A stretch of 17,271 nt of DNA from an uncultured Eubacteriales bacterium (GCA_902775835.1 CACYNZ010000144.1:1-17271), one strand, 5' to 3'. Numbered from the stretch's first letter, positions 6,523 through 14,612 are shown. Notes: generated from the letters alone by a model not told the origin. Made by a program: numbers and translations.

Positions 6523-7841
6523 AGATTCTCCCCGCAGTCCTCCCCGAGACTCAGATGCGTTTTCCTGAGACCCTTGGGATAATGATTCTTCATGATGCCG
6601 TCGGAAATCTTGCCAAACCCGAGGCACAGCCCCTTCCAGCACGCAAGCACCCAGCCGCGTCCCTCCACATCCCGGATTACTTCACCGGCCAGATACTGCA
6701 GCGCCTGTTCATCGGTGAGCTGAATTTCAGGAAGTTCCGGCCTTTTGACCGACACAGCCCATGCATGGTCCGGCGTAAAGCGTCCGGAACGCACGCTTCC
6801 CAGGTGCAGCCCGCAGCGCAATACCTTCAGGCCCCGCAGTTCCGGACATGTCTCCAGTGATACCAGAGTATCCCCAAAGCGCTGCACCGGGCTATCAAAG
6901 GATGCAAACTCCTTCAGCAGCTTCCGGTCCTTGGCCTCCGCCTCCGGAAGTCCCGGCAGTTCCGGGCAGACATCATCGCCCGCCCTGCGGAAGCATGCCA
7001 CAAACTGGCCTTCCCCGCGGAATCTGTGCGGGTAGCAGGTAAAGTATCCCGGCGTTTCACCGACACCGGGAAGCGAGAACATCTGCATCTGAAACTCCGG
7101 AAAATGTTCCAGAAACCACGCGGCATTGTCCTCATTTTCCAGATGATTCAGCGTACATGTGGAATACACCAGGCGCCCGCCCGGCCGCACCATACCCGCT
7201 GCAGCAGCAAGAATCTCCCGCTGCCGCTTCTGACAGCCTTCCACGCCGCTCATGGACCATTCGCTCCGGCTTTCCGGTACACGCCGGAACATGCCTTCTC
7301 CGGAGCAGGGTGCGTCCACGAGAACAGCATCAAAAAAAGCCGGCCAGCGCCTGCCCAGCTCCGCAGGCTCTGCACTGACGACAAGGGCATTAGTGATTCC
7401 CATGCGCTCAAGATTCCCGGACAGCACTCTGGCCCGGGACGGCACAATCTCATTGGAAGCCAGCAGGCCCCGGCCTTCCATCGCCGCGGCAATCTGCGTG
7501 GACTTGCCGCCCGGTGCAGCACACAGGTCCAGGATGCGCTCGCCCGGCTGCGGACAGAGTACGGCCGCGGGCAGCATGGCCGCGGGCTCCTGCAGATAAT
7601 ACAGCCCTGCCTCATGGGCGATCATGGCACCCGCGGGCGACTGCTCTTCCAGATAATACCCGTCCCGGGCATAGGGAATCCGTTCGAGTACGCCCGGGAT
7701 TTTCGCATCCGTCCGACTCCTTTTTCCGCCGAACCGCAGACCTCTTACCCGTTCTTCCTCAAGAGCGCGCAGCAACGCATCCGCCTCGTCTCCGAGCTGC
7801 TGGCGCATAAGGCTGACAAAGGCATCCGGCAATCCTGTCAT
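6519..7841 (-). CDS. RsmF/RsmB-type rRNA (cytosine-C5)-methyltransferase
   Basis: This 440-residue protein is a SAM-dependent m5C methyltransferase of the NOP2/RsmF (YebU) family, expected to modify ribosomal RNA. Motif I is CAAPGGKS (107-114); the two catalytic cysteines lie in DAPCSGEGMFRR (C179) and YSTCTLNHLENEDN (C229), the first releasing product and the second forming the covalent bond with cytosine. The C-terminal RNA-binding extension ends with FGKISDGIMKNHYPKGLR, typical of RsmF-like proteins. The ATG at 7841 forms an ATGA overlap with the stop of the preceding hypothetical ORF and has GGGGG eight bases upstream; its own stop overlaps rlmA in the same way. The exact cytosine (C1407 in E. 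coli RsmF) is not fixed by sequence; multi-site Gram-positive homologues exist. Confidence 0.9.
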   Translation of the reverse strand: MTGLPDAFVSLMRQQLGDEADALLRALEEERVRGLRFGGKRSRTDAKIPGVLERIPYARDGYYLEEQSPAGAMIAHEAGLYYLQEPAAMLPAAVLCPQPGERILDLCAAPGGKSTQIAAAMEGRGLLASNEIVPSRARVLSGNLERMGITNALVVSAEPAELGRRWPAFFDAVLVDAPCSGEGMFRRVPESRSEWSMSGVEGCQKRQREILAAAAGMVRPGGRLVYSTCTLNHLENEDNAAWFLEHFPEFQMQMFSLPGVGETPGYFTCYPHRFRGEGQFVACFRRAGDDVCPELPGLPEAEAKDRKLLKEFASFDSPVQRFGDTLVSLETCPELRGLKVLRCGLHLGSVRSGRFTPDHAWAVSVKRPELPEIQLTDEQALQYLAGEVIRDVEGRGWVLACWKGLCLGFGKISDGIMKNHYPKGLRKTHLSLGEDCGENL

Positions 7842-8233
7842 GTTCTGTTCCCCCGACGGTGTCTTGTTCTGGGAATGGAAGCGTTCACACCGGGTTCCTT
7901 CCACTGCGGAGGGATATAGGGCTCATGAAAAGCTTCCCGCTTGTCTCCGGCCTGCATAGGTGCTTCATATCGGATACGCGGCACCCGATCATCCTCATCT
8001 GTCAGCAGTGTCAGCAGCCGCTTCCGGTTCTTTTTCGGCAGGTTCTGACTGCGGCGGCGGCGTTCCGTTACATCCGCCGGCATCTCCTCATCCTTTTCCA
8101 CCTGCCCGCTCATTTCATCGCCCCAGTACCCGTCCGTGGTGAAGTCCATGTACTGCAGCTCTTCCAGCGGTTTGGCCTCCACGCCTTCCTCCACTTCATA
8201 GACGTCATCTTCCGGCGGCACATATCCCATGCG
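7838..8233 (-). CDS. Hypothetical charged protein, probably the C-terminal half of a frameshifted gene
   Basis: I do not recognise this product. From the ATG at 8233 it is 131 residues: an acidic N-terminal part (YVPPEDDVYEVEEG), a basic stretch (RRRRSQNLPKKNRKR), and a Pro- and Arg-rich tail. It looks disordered, with no membrane segment. GAGGAG nine bases before the ATG could permit independent initiation, and it overlaps the upstream ORF by 29 bases. However, protein-like sequence in this frame continues upstream of the ATG (SAVSVTTEEQVR) up to a run of five T's, where the upstream ORF loses its protein-like character. Removing one base there would join the two into a single 217-residue protein with two membrane segments and a charged cytoplasmic tail. 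Its stop overlaps the rsmF start as ATGA. Confidence 0.65.
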   Translation of the reverse strand, partial: RMGYVPPEDDVYEVEEGVEAKPLEELQYMDFTTDGYWGDEMSGQVEKDEEMPADVTERRRRSQNLPKKNRKRLLTLLTDEDDRVPRIRYEAPMQAGDKREAFHEPYIPPQWKEPGVNASIPRTRHRRGNRT

Positions 8234-8492
8234 CACCTGCTCCTCGGTGGTCACGGAGACGGCGGAAAAAGCTGATCCAGACACGGTGCGGCTGCCATCT
8301 GAGCATGTAGACAATCCCGTCCACCACAAGGCCTGCAGCGCACATGCAGATTGCCGACACTTTCCAGTTGGCGGCAATCCATTCCATAAGACCGCCGCTT
8401 TCCGGACTGGAAAGAGCGGTATACAGGCCGTTGGCCGCATACCGCACCCAGAAAAGAATGAAACTGATCACCGAATTGATCAGACTGTTCAC
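8205..8492 (-). CDS. Hypothetical small membrane protein, probably the N-terminal half of a frameshifted gene
   Basis: I do not recognise this family. I start it at the GTG at 8492, which has AAGGAG eight bases upstream; an in-frame ATG at 8525 lies inside the terminator hairpin that follows cdaR. The 95-residue product has two hydrophobic segments, about residues 5-27 (LINSVISFILFWVRYAANGL) and 44-64 (KVSAICMCAAGLVVDGIVYM). After about residue 76 the frame turns into an Arg/Gly-rich run (RRLRDHRGAGAHG) that looks like out-of-frame reading, while the next frame carries plausible protein. The switch falls at TTTTT (8270-8266). It follows cdaR by 53 bases and shares the operon with the rRNA methyltransferases. 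Confidence 0.6.
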   Translation of the reverse strand: MNSLINSVISFILFWVRYAANGLYTALSSPESGGLMEWIAANWKVSAICMCAAGLVVDGIVYMLRWQPHRVWISFFRRLRDHRGAGAHGICAAGR

Positions 8493-8508
8493 GGCCAACG
8501 CTCCTTTC

Positions 8509-8539
8509 AAAAGCAGGCCTGTCACGGGGACAGGCCTGC
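8509..8539 (-). terminator. Terminator-like hairpin between cdaR and the membrane-protein ORF
   Basis: On the minus strand GCAGGCCTGTC (8539-8529) pairs perfectly with GACAGGCCTGC (8523-8513), 11 bp with a five-base loop, followed by TTTTG. It starts six bases after the cdaR stop and ends four bases before the AAGGAG of the next ORF. The four-T tail suggests partial termination, lowering expression of the distal genes. Confidence 0.7.
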
Positions 8540-8545
8540 AGATCT

Positions 8546-9892
8546 TTACCGGGTACGAATGCTGGTGGCCACGGTGGCAGGTATGACCTGAGCCGTATAC
8601 TCAACCGTCTCGCTGTCAGAAATAGCGCACTGGATATCCAGATTATAGTCCCCGTCCTCCAGCCCGCTGGGATCCACGGTCAGCCGGATCTGACTGGCCT
8701 TGAGATTGTCCAGCCAGTTTTTGGGACCGGTCACCTGAACGGTGGCATACCGTTCTCCAAGGGAAACGCTTCTCCCGGACTCGGAATACGCGATGTTCAC
8801 CCGCAGATCCTGGAAGCTCCGGGTCGCGATGACACTGCCGATGGTGACCGCCACGGTCACGGAATCCTGGCTCACGTAGACCAGTTCCGAGGGCTTGCGC
8901 AGCTTGATGGCCTGATTGAAGCTTTCAGATTTTCCGCTCACATCGACCTGGGTCTGCGCAAAGATGTCCGACAGTTCCTGAAGCGTGTCCGAAGGCCCTG
9001 CCGCCACCACGGTTTCCGGAGAAATCGTGACAGACTTGACTTCATATCCTTCCGCAGGCGTGCCCACAAGCAGACCCACATCCGAGAAAGCCAGAGTCTT
9101 TTCCGGATAGAGTGCCTGTTCCACAATCACGCTGTCCAGCAATACAGACTCGCTGGTGACTTCGATCAGGCTTGTGTCCACGGCTCTGCCGCGGCTGTCC
9201 ACCAGGGTAAAGGGCACAAGCGTCAGGATCGTTCCCTCTTCCTCCGGAAGCTCGGACAGGTCCATGACCGCTTCTGCCCGGGCCACCGTTTCCAGCAGCT
9301 CTCTCGGACCGCTGATGGCGATCAGGGGCGGATCCAGCGTGGCACTGGTGGCATACCAGCCTTCCGGCGGCTGGTTTACGGTTTCCAGCACCAGCGGAAT
9401 CCGGAAACGCGTGATATACTCGTCCACCGTCACTTCGGCAGAGGCCGGAATCACTTCCTGAACACTGCCGTATGCAGCGGAATTGGTCCAGACATACTTG
9501 ACCGTCTGTGTGCCCGTGGAGCGCACCCTGCTCAGATCAAGGCGCACATTATAGTTGGATGCCTGTGCTGTCTGATACTGAAGCTGGGGAACACTGGCGC
9601 GCACGGTCAGTCCGGAAAGCACGCCGTCCATGGATGAGGTGACAATATAGCCGTTCCGCTTCATGGTATCCCCACCGGTAAGCGAGGCGGTTACATCCGT
9701 CAGGATTTTTTCACGGGTCAGCGTGGCATCCTGGGAAATCAGGCCTGCCCACAGACCCATGGCGAGAATCAGAGAAACAATTTTGTAGCCCAGGTTATGC
9801 GTCAGCATGTGAAGCACACGCAGCAGCAGATCCTTCAATGATTTTCCTTTCCTTTCACTGTTCCGGACCGGAGGAGTGGTGTATTCATTCAT
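8546..9892 (-). CDS. cdaR: CdaR (YbbR-domain) regulator of diadenylate cyclase
   Basis: This 448-residue single-pass membrane protein is the partner and regulator of the diadenylate cyclase CdaA. A short cytoplasmic N-terminus is followed by one membrane segment (about 34-53, LGYKIVSLILAMGLWAGLIS) and an extracytoplasmic region of repeated YbbR domains, seen as recurring units with an IPLVLET-type start, a P-E-V-V/I-A-GP motif (for example PETVVAAGPSDTL and PPLIAISGPRELL, with VQVTGPKNWL in the last unit) and a following Leu-rich or Asp/Ser-rich strand. Its ATG overlaps the cdaA stop as ATGA, indicating coupled translation. In Firmicutes glmM normally follows; here a hairpin and an unknown ORF follow instead. 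Confidence 0.9.
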   Translation of the reverse strand: MNEYTTPPVRNSERKGKSLKDLLLRVLHMLTHNLGYKIVSLILAMGLWAGLISQDATLTREKILTDVTASLTGGDTMKRNGYIVTSSMDGVLSGLTVRASVPQLQYQTAQASNYNVRLDLSRVRSTGTQTVKYVWTNSAAYGSVQEVIPASAEVTVDEYITRFRIPLVLETVNQPPEGWYATSATLDPPLIAISGPRELLETVARAEAVMDLSELPEEEGTILTLVPFTLVDSRGRAVDTSLIEVTSESVLLDSVIVEQALYPEKTLAFSDVGLLVGTPAEGYEVKSVTISPETVVAAGPSDTLQELSDIFAQTQVDVSGKSESFNQAIKLRKPSELVYVSQDSVTVAVTIGSVIATRSFQDLRVNIAYSESGRSVSLGERYATVQVTGPKNWLDNLKASQIRLTVDPSGLEDGDYNLDIQCAISDSETVEYTAQVIPATVATSIRTR

Positions 9893-10752
9893 CCCAGCTC
9901 CTCCTTCCTGGCTCTGGACAGCCTGTGCATCATGCCAGTCAGGAGAGATTCCTTCTTCTCCTCATACATGCTTCCCAGTTCAGCCTGCAGGGTCCGCTCA
10001 TCCAGATGCCGGATCAGTTCCCCTGCCCTGGCGATGGAAATCACGCCAGTTTCCTCGGACACGATCAGAGCCACCGCGTCCGTGGTCTCGCTGACACCCA
10101 GGGCAGCACGGTGCCGGGTTCCCAGCTCACGGTTCACATCCCGCTTTTCCGTCAGATTCAGGATGCACGCGCCTGCCACCACCCGGGTGCCACGGACAAT
10201 CACGGCTCCGTCATGGAGAGGCGTATTGGGTTCAAAGATATTTTCCAGAAGCGGGGCGGAGATCCGGCCATCGATGGCGGTACCGGTCTCGATCAGATCC
10301 TGAAGTCCCGTCTTCTGTTCAAACACAATCAGGGCACCGACGCGGCGCCGGCTCAGATCCAGGCAGCACTGCACGATTTCCTGGACAACTCTCGAATTCT
10401 CATCCGGCGCGCTCTTCTTCTGTCCGGGCTCCAGCACGGCTCCGCGACCCATCTGTTCCAGAATGGCTCTCAGCTCCGGCTGGAAAAGCACCACCAGCAC
10501 CACAGCACCATTGCTGAGAATGGTATTGAGCAGCCAGGTCAGGGCGGTCATGCCGAAGAGATTACTGACAAATGTCATTACCACAAGCAGAAACAGGCCC
10601 TTGAGCAGAGAAATGCCGCGGGTATGGCGGATCAGGCTCAAAAGCTCATAAATGATAACGGTTACAACGAGAATATCGAGAATCTCTATAATTCCGACTC
10701 TGTGGGTCAGATTCCAAAATGCGTTTTGAAAGGTCTGCCAGTCCAGCGTCAT
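9889..10752 (-). CDS. cdaA: CdaA diadenylate cyclase (c-di-AMP synthase)
   Basis: This membrane enzyme joins two ATP molecules into cyclic di-AMP, the second messenger that controls potassium and osmolyte balance and wall stability in Gram-positive bacteria. The 287-residue product has three N-terminal membrane segments (about 20-41, 47-67 and 69-90) followed by a DAC (DisA_N) domain. Both catalytic signatures are present: DGA at 181-183 (TPLHDGAVIV) and RHR at 213-215 (GTRHRAALG). I chose the ATG at 10752 (AAAGG nine bases upstream) over one 21 bases earlier that lacks a ribosome binding site. It heads the operon with cdaR, from a TATAAT promoter about 45 bases upstream. Confidence 0.95.
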   Translation of the reverse strand: MTLDWQTFQNAFWNLTHRVGIIEILDILVVTVIIYELLSLIRHTRGISLLKGLFLLVVMTFVSNLFGMTALTWLLNTILSNGAVVLVVLFQPELRAILEQMGRGAVLEPGQKKSAPDENSRVVQEIVQCCLDLSRRRVGALIVFEQKTGLQDLIETGTAIDGRISAPLLENIFEPNTPLHDGAVIVRGTRVVAGACILNLTEKRDVNRELGTRHRAALGVSETTDAVALIVSEETGVISIARAGELIRHLDERTLQAELGSMYEEKKESLLTGMMHRLSRARKEELG

Positions 10753-10794
10753 TCTATCATCCTTTCCCCGCATTTAATTGCACATTCGCACTTT

Positions 10795-10823
10795 ATTATA
10801 CAACATCCCGCAATCGATGAACA
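10795..10823 (-). promoter_or_regulatory. Promoter of the cdaA operon
   Basis: On the minus strand a perfect TATAAT lies at 10800-10795; the -35 candidate at 17-base spacing is a poor TGTTCA (10823-10818). Transcription would start near 10788, about 36 bases before the ATG. No other good hexamer pair is seen between the purB terminator and cdaA. Confidence 0.5.
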
Positions 10824-10884
10824 GCCAATAACAAAACTTTTTCATCTGTCCGTGAAGAAAACCGACTATGGTTTCCGCCTGTCG

Positions 10885-10920
10885 AAAAATGGGAGCAGCC
10901 GCATACACCGGCTGCTCCCA
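10885..10920 (-). terminator. Intrinsic terminator of the purine operon
   Basis: A perfect 12-bp stem (10920-10909 with 10901-10890) with a seven-base loop is followed on the minus strand by TTTTT (10889-10885). It begins 18 bases after the purB stop codon and insulates the cdaA operon. Confidence 0.92.
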
Positions 10921-10937
10921 TGATTCTCTTTCCCCTG

Positions 10938-12368
10938 TCAGACGTGAAGTTCTGCCTTTGCGCCAAGCAGCTGCGCATTTTCCTGGAGCATGGGACGGAT
11001 CACCTGATTCAGGAATTCCTCCACCTGCTCCGCGCTGCGTCCGATATAGTGGGACGGTTCCAGCACATCTTCCAGGTCCCCGCGGGTCACGCCGAAAGCC
11101 GGGTCCGCGCAGATCCTGTCGATGAGATCGTTTTCTCCGCCCTCTTCCTTGATGTACTGACCTGCAGCCTGGGCATGCACGCGCAGCTTTTCATGCAGTT
11201 CCTGACGGTTTCCGCCGCGGCGCACGGCATCCATCATGATGTTCTCCGTGGCCATGAAAGGCAGTTCCTTCATGACTCTGGCCCGGATCACCTTCGGGTA
11301 CACCACCAGGCCATCGCAGACATTGAGCATGATATTCAGAATGGCGTCCACGGCCAGGAAGCCTTCCGCCACGGAAATCCGCTTGTTGGCGGAATCGTCC
11401 AGTGTCCGCTCAAAGAACTGGCAGGACGTGGTCAGCGCTCCGTTCATGGCATCCGTCATGACATAGCGGGCCAGGGCATCAATGCGCTCGCAGCGCATGG
11501 GATTGCGCTTATATGGCATGGCGGAGGAACCGATCTGCTTCTTTTCAAACGGCTCTTCCATTTCCCGGAAGCTGGCCAGGAGACGCATGTCATAGGCAAA
11601 CTTGCTGGCGCTCTGGGCAATGCCGGACAGCACGCTCAGCACCTGGTAGTCCACTTTTCTGGAATAGGTCTGGCCGCTCACCGGCACAACGCGGCTCATG
11701 CCGAAGCTCTCAGCGATCTCCTGCTCCACGGCCAGCACTTTCCGGCTGTCCCCGTCAAAAAGCTCCACAAAGCTGGCCTGGGTGCCCGTCGTGCCCTTGG
11801 ACCCGAGCATGGCAAGATGTTCCAGACGATGATCCACTTCCTGCACATCCATGTACAGTTCATTCATCCACAGACTGGCGCGCTTGCCCACCGTGGTCAG
11901 CTGCGCAGGCTGCAGATGCGTATATGCAAGGCAAGGCAGCGCACGGTAGCGCTCCGCAAAATCCGCCAGAAGGCTGATGACGCTCACCAGCTTCTTCTTC
12001 ACCAGCTGCAGGGCATCCCGCATGATCAGGATGTCGGTGTTGTCGCCCACATAGCAGGAAGTGGCACCCAGATGAATGATCGGTGCCGCTTTGGGGCACT
12101 GCAGGCCGTAGGCATAGACATGGCTCATGACATCATGACGGACTTCCCGCTCGCGCTGCTGCGCCACTTCATAGTTGACGTTATCCTTGAACGCTTCCAG
12201 CTCCGCAATCTGCTCATCGGTGATGGGCAGGCCCTGATGCTGCTCGGCCCGGGCCAGCGCAATCCAGAGGGCACGCCAGGTGCGGAACTTCTTATCGTCG
12301 GAAAAAAGATACTGCATCTCATCGCTGGCATAGCGGGTGGAAAACGGGCTCACATACCGATCATGCAT
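10938..12368 (-). CDS. purB: Adenylosuccinate lyase
   Basis: This 476-residue soluble enzyme cleaves fumarate from SAICAR (giving AICAR) and from adenylosuccinate (giving AMP), so it serves two steps of purine synthesis. The fumarase/aspartase-superfamily signature GSSAMPYKRNP (280-290) holds the catalytic serine; AYTHLQPAQ (148-156) contains the conserved Thr-His pair, and HLGATSCYVGDN (99-110) is the substrate-binding block. The length fits the family's longer form. The ATG at 12368 has GAGGAGG seven bases upstream. It is the last gene of the purE-purC-IMP cyclohydrolase-purB operon, 57 bases after the cyclohydrolase stop, and is followed by a strong terminator. Confidence 0.96.
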   Translation of the reverse strand: MHDRYVSPFSTRYASDEMQYLFSDDKKFRTWRALWIALARAEQHQGLPITDEQIAELEAFKDNVNYEVAQQREREVRHDVMSHVYAYGLQCPKAAPIIHLGATSCYVGDNTDILIMRDALQLVKKKLVSVISLLADFAERYRALPCLAYTHLQPAQLTTVGKRASLWMNELYMDVQEVDHRLEHLAMLGSKGTTGTQASFVELFDGDSRKVLAVEQEIAESFGMSRVVPVSGQTYSRKVDYQVLSVLSGIAQSASKFAYDMRLLASFREMEEPFEKKQIGSSAMPYKRNPMRCERIDALARYVMTDAMNGALTTSCQFFERTLDDSANKRISVAEGFLAVDAILNIMLNVCDGLVVYPKVIRARVMKELPFMATENIMMDAVRRGGNRQELHEKLRVHAQAAGQYIKEEGGENDLIDRICADPAFGVTRGDLEDVLEPSHYIGRSAEQVEEFLNQVIRPMLQENAQLLGAKAELHV

Positions 12369-12389
12369 GACAGTTCCTCCTCACATCAA

Positions 12390-12413
12390 GAAACGGCCGC
12401 ACAAGTGCTGCCG
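12390..12413 (-). other. Intercistronic hairpin between IMP cyclohydrolase gene and purB
   Basis: On the minus strand CGGCAGCAC...GTGCGGCCG (12413-12394) forms a stem with one mismatch, followed by TTTC. It may be a weak terminator or an mRNA processing or stability element that sets purB expression apart from its upstream genes. Confidence 0.35.
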
Positions 12414-12425
12414 TCTCAGAAAACA

Positions 12426-13139
12426 TTACTGGTTCTGGTTGGTCATTTCCATGTCCCACTCACCGTTGGCGGGATCAATCTTCACAGTCAGAAGCGAGAT
12501 CCGGTTCTCGGCATCCAGGGCTTCCCAGACCGCCTCATGAATTTCCTTGAGGCTGCCCTCGATCTTCACGCCGCGGGGCTCGCCCTCAAAGGAAGGCAGA
12601 GGACTTCCGTTGCCCTGATAGGTGTGAATCAGACGTCCGGAGCCCGGCTGCAGGTTTTCATACTCATAGAAGTAGCGCTGTACGCCGCTGCCTTCATTCA
12701 TGCTCTTGAGAATCGAAAGATTGAAGAAGCAAGTTCCGTCAGCCACCCTGACAAGGCCGGAAATTCTGGGAGTGAAGTTCGGAGCATCAGGCTCGAAGGT
12801 CCGCGTGCGCAGAGCGTCGGCGAAGCTCTTGCCGGCTTCCAGATAATCGCGGATCGTATCCGTCTGATCACCGTTGGTGATAATAAAGGTACCGCCCTGC
12901 AGATGACGGAGCGGGGCATAAATGATCAGACTGGGGTCAATCATCTTGCTCTCGTCAAAAGCACGGGTTTCCACCGTATCCGCATCGGTCTTTACGAAAA
13001 TGCGGTTGCGGCTGTTGGCGCTGCGGCCCATGATAAAGTAGGAAATAATGGCATTCCCTTCGGTATCCCGGCCCAGAAGAATGCCGCGTCCCGGATAGGA
13101 GTTTCCGCAGAGGAGCTCCTGAATGCGTTTTTCTTCCAC
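12426..13139 (-). CDS. PurO-like IMP cyclohydrolase
   Basis: This 237-residue protein matches the IMP cyclohydrolase family first known from archaeal PurO, which closes the ring of FAICAR to give IMP, the last step of purine synthesis. Recognised stretches are NSYPGRGILLG near the N-terminus, ISYFIMGRSANSRNR, DPSLIIYAPLRHL, FIITNGDQTDTI and FEPDAPNFTPRISG, all conserved in the bacterial branch. Most bacteria do this step with the bifunctional PurH, so this form implies a separate AICAR formyltransferase (PurH-derived or PurP) elsewhere. I chose the GTG at 13139, with AGAAAGG eight bases upstream, over the GTG at 13157, which overlaps the purC end and lacks a site. It lies 14 bases after purC and before purB. 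Confidence 0.9.
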   Translation of the reverse strand: MEEKRIQELLCGNSYPGRGILLGRDTEGNAIISYFIMGRSANSRNRIFVKTDADTVETRAFDESKMIDPSLIIYAPLRHLQGGTFIITNGDQTDTIRDYLEAGKSFADALRTRTFEPDAPNFTPRISGLVRVADGTCFFNLSILKSMNEGSGVQRYFYEYENLQPGSGRLIHTYQGNGSPLPSFEGEPRGVKIEGSLKEIHEAVWEALDAENRISLLTVKIDPANGEWDMEMTNQNQ

Positions 13140-13153
13140 GATAGTATCCTTTC

Positions 13154-13864
13154 TCACTCGCCCAGAATTCTGGAGGAGATTTCTTCGTATGCTTCTTCCA
13201 CGCCGCCCATGTCCCTGCGGAAACGGTCCTTGTCCAGCTTCTCATGGGTCTTGCTGTCCCAGAAGCGGCAGGTATCCGGGCTGATTTCGTCCGCCAGCAC
13301 GAGCTTTCCGTCGCCGGTGATGCCGAATTCCAGCTTGAAGTCGATCAGGTCCACGCCGATGTCATGGAAATACCGGATCAGCAGCTGATTGATCTTCAGC
13401 GCATACTTGGCAATATCTTCCATGGTGCGGTCATCCGCCCAGCCCATGGCGGCGATATGATATTCATTGACCATGGGATCGTCCAGCTCATCGCACTTGT
13501 AGCAGTACTCGATGACCGGCTTGCGCATGGGGGTTCCCTCAGGCAGGCCGAGACGCTTGGAGAGACTGCCGGCAGCCACATTGCGCACGATGACTTCCAG
13601 GGGTACGATGGACACCTTGCGGACCACCGTCTCACGGTCGCTGATTTCCTCCACAAAGTGGGTGGGAACGCCATTCTTTTCCAGCATCTTCATCAGATGG
13701 TTGGTCATGCGGTTATTGATGCTGCCCTTGCCCTGAATGGTGCCCTTCTTCTTGCCGTTGAGTGCAGTGGCATCGTCCTTGTAGGAAACAATCACGAGAT
13801 TGGGGTCGTCGGTCGCAAATACCTTCTTGGCTTTTCCTTCATAGAGCTGTTCAAGTTTCTTCAT
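13154..13864 (-). CDS. purC: Phosphoribosylaminoimidazole-succinocarboxamide synthase (SAICAR synthetase)
   Basis: This 236-residue ATP-dependent ligase joins aspartate to CAIR to make [14 protein letters not shown] at the start (9-16) binds [16 protein letters not shown] (88-100) and LIDFKLEFG (173-181) are the two family signatures, and [13 protein letters not shown] (191-203) is the metal- and substrate-binding block. The length is typical of bacterial PurC. It starts at 13864, 33 bases after the purE stop, with a modest GGAAAAG site. Its substrate comes from PurE and its product goes to PurB, both in the same operon. Confidence 0.97.
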   Translation of the reverse strand: MKKLEQLYEGKAKKVFATDDPNLVIVSYKDDATALNGKKKGTIQGKGSINNRMTNHLMKMLEKNGVPTHFVEEISDRETVVRKVSIVPLEVIVRNVAAGSLSKRLGLPEGTPMRKPVIEYCYKCDELDDPMVNEYHIAAMGWADDRTMEDIAKYALKINQLLIRYFHDIGVDLIDFKLEFGITGDGKLVLADEISPDTCRFWDSKTHEKLDKDRFRRDMGGVEEAYEEISSRILGE

Positions 13865-13897
13865 AATTCTTTTCCGGTTTCCCGGACCGCCTTTCTC

Positions 13898-14383
13898 TTA
13901 GTCGATCACAAGTTCCTGGTCTTTCTTCACAACCGTGTCATGCATGCTTCGGCGCATATCCTCCAGCTTCTGCGCAACTTCGCTGTCTTCCAGCGACAGA
14001 ATCTGTGCGGCCAGAAGTGCCGCGTTCTTGCTCCCGTCAATGGCTACCGTGGCCACAGGAATGCCGGAGGGCATCTGGACCGTGGACAGGAGTGCATCCA
14101 GACCATCGAGTGTGGAGCTTTTCACCGGAATACCGATCACCGGCAGCGTGGTCTGCGCCGCCAGCGCTCCTGCGAGATGGGCTGCCTTCCCGGCTGCCGC
14201 AATCAGCACGCCGAAACCCTTTTCCCTTGCTTCCTTTGCGAAGGTCATGGCTTCCATCGGTGTGCGATGAGCAGAAAACACATGAGCCTCAAACGGGATT
14301 CCCAGGTCTTTCAGGGTCTTGAATGCGTCCCTGAGGACCGGCAGATCACTGTCGCTGCCCATGATCACTGCTACTTTCCTCAT
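13898..14383 (-). CDS. purE: N5-carboxyaminoimidazole ribonucleotide mutase
   Basis: This 161-residue enzyme makes CAIR, the substrate of Pur[13 protein letters not shown] (7-18), FSAHRTP (36-42) and [12 protein letters not shown] (61-72) are PurE signatures, with His39 and His69 as conserved active-site histidines. The [11 protein letters not shown] and [13 protein letters not shown] stretches match class I PurE, which takes N5-CAIR made by PurK; no purK is in view and must be elsewhere. The usual GGAAHLPG reads GKAAHLAG. I chose the ATG at 14383, with AAAGGA eight bases upstream; the ATG six bases earlier is too close to that site. It is the first gene of the purine operon behind a near-perfect promoter. 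Confidence 0.95.
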   Translation of the reverse strand: MRKVAVIMGSDSDLPVLRDAFKTLKDLGIPFEAHVFSAHRTPMEAMTFAKEAREKGFGVLIAAAGKAAHLAGALAAQTTLPVIGIPVKSSTLDGLDALLSTVQMPSGIPVATVAIDGSKNAALLAAQILSLEDSEVAQKLEDMRRSMHDTVVKKDQELVID

Positions 14384-14435
14384 GATCATCGTCCTTTCCG
14401 AAATATCCGGAGTGTTTCTCCGAACATTCATGGGG

Positions 14436-14464
14436 ATTGTAAGTGCATTGTACGGGATTGTCAA
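14436..14464 (-). promoter_or_regulatory. Promoter of the purECOB operon
   Basis: On the minus strand a perfect TTGACA (14464-14459), 17-base spacer and TACAAT (14441-14436, five of six) form a strong sigma-A-type promoter. Transcription near 14429 leaves a leader of only about 46 bases, too short for a purine riboswitch. CCGAACATT on the plus strand (14420-14428), at the start point, resembles the core of a PurR box. Confidence 0.8.
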
Positions 14465-14612
14465 GGTGAAAAACGATTCTTCTGAAAAGAACTTTCGGCT
14501 TTTGCACAATTTGGTGGACATTGGACAAAAACAGTCCGTTTCGTTTTCCGGTTCGACAGCTTTCCTGCCCCGGTTCCGGTGCATCATGCCGGGATTTTTC
14601 CGGCATGAACGG

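Noticed and set aside
8266..8270. Programmed -1 ribosomal frameshift at TTTTT
   Set aside because: Joining the two ORFs needs a +1 (or -2) shift; a -1 shift runs into a stop within a few codons.
10920..13388. 822-codon plus-strand ORF opposite purB, the IMP cyclohydrolase gene and purC
   Set aside because: It is antisense to three well-recognised genes, is His/Gln/Arg-rich without domain character, and has no ribosome binding site; it reflects codon bias of the true strand.
14384..14612. Purine, ZTP or other riboswitch before purE
   Set aside because: The strong promoter leaves only about 46 bases of leader, and upstream bases show no recognisable aptamer or terminator facing purE.
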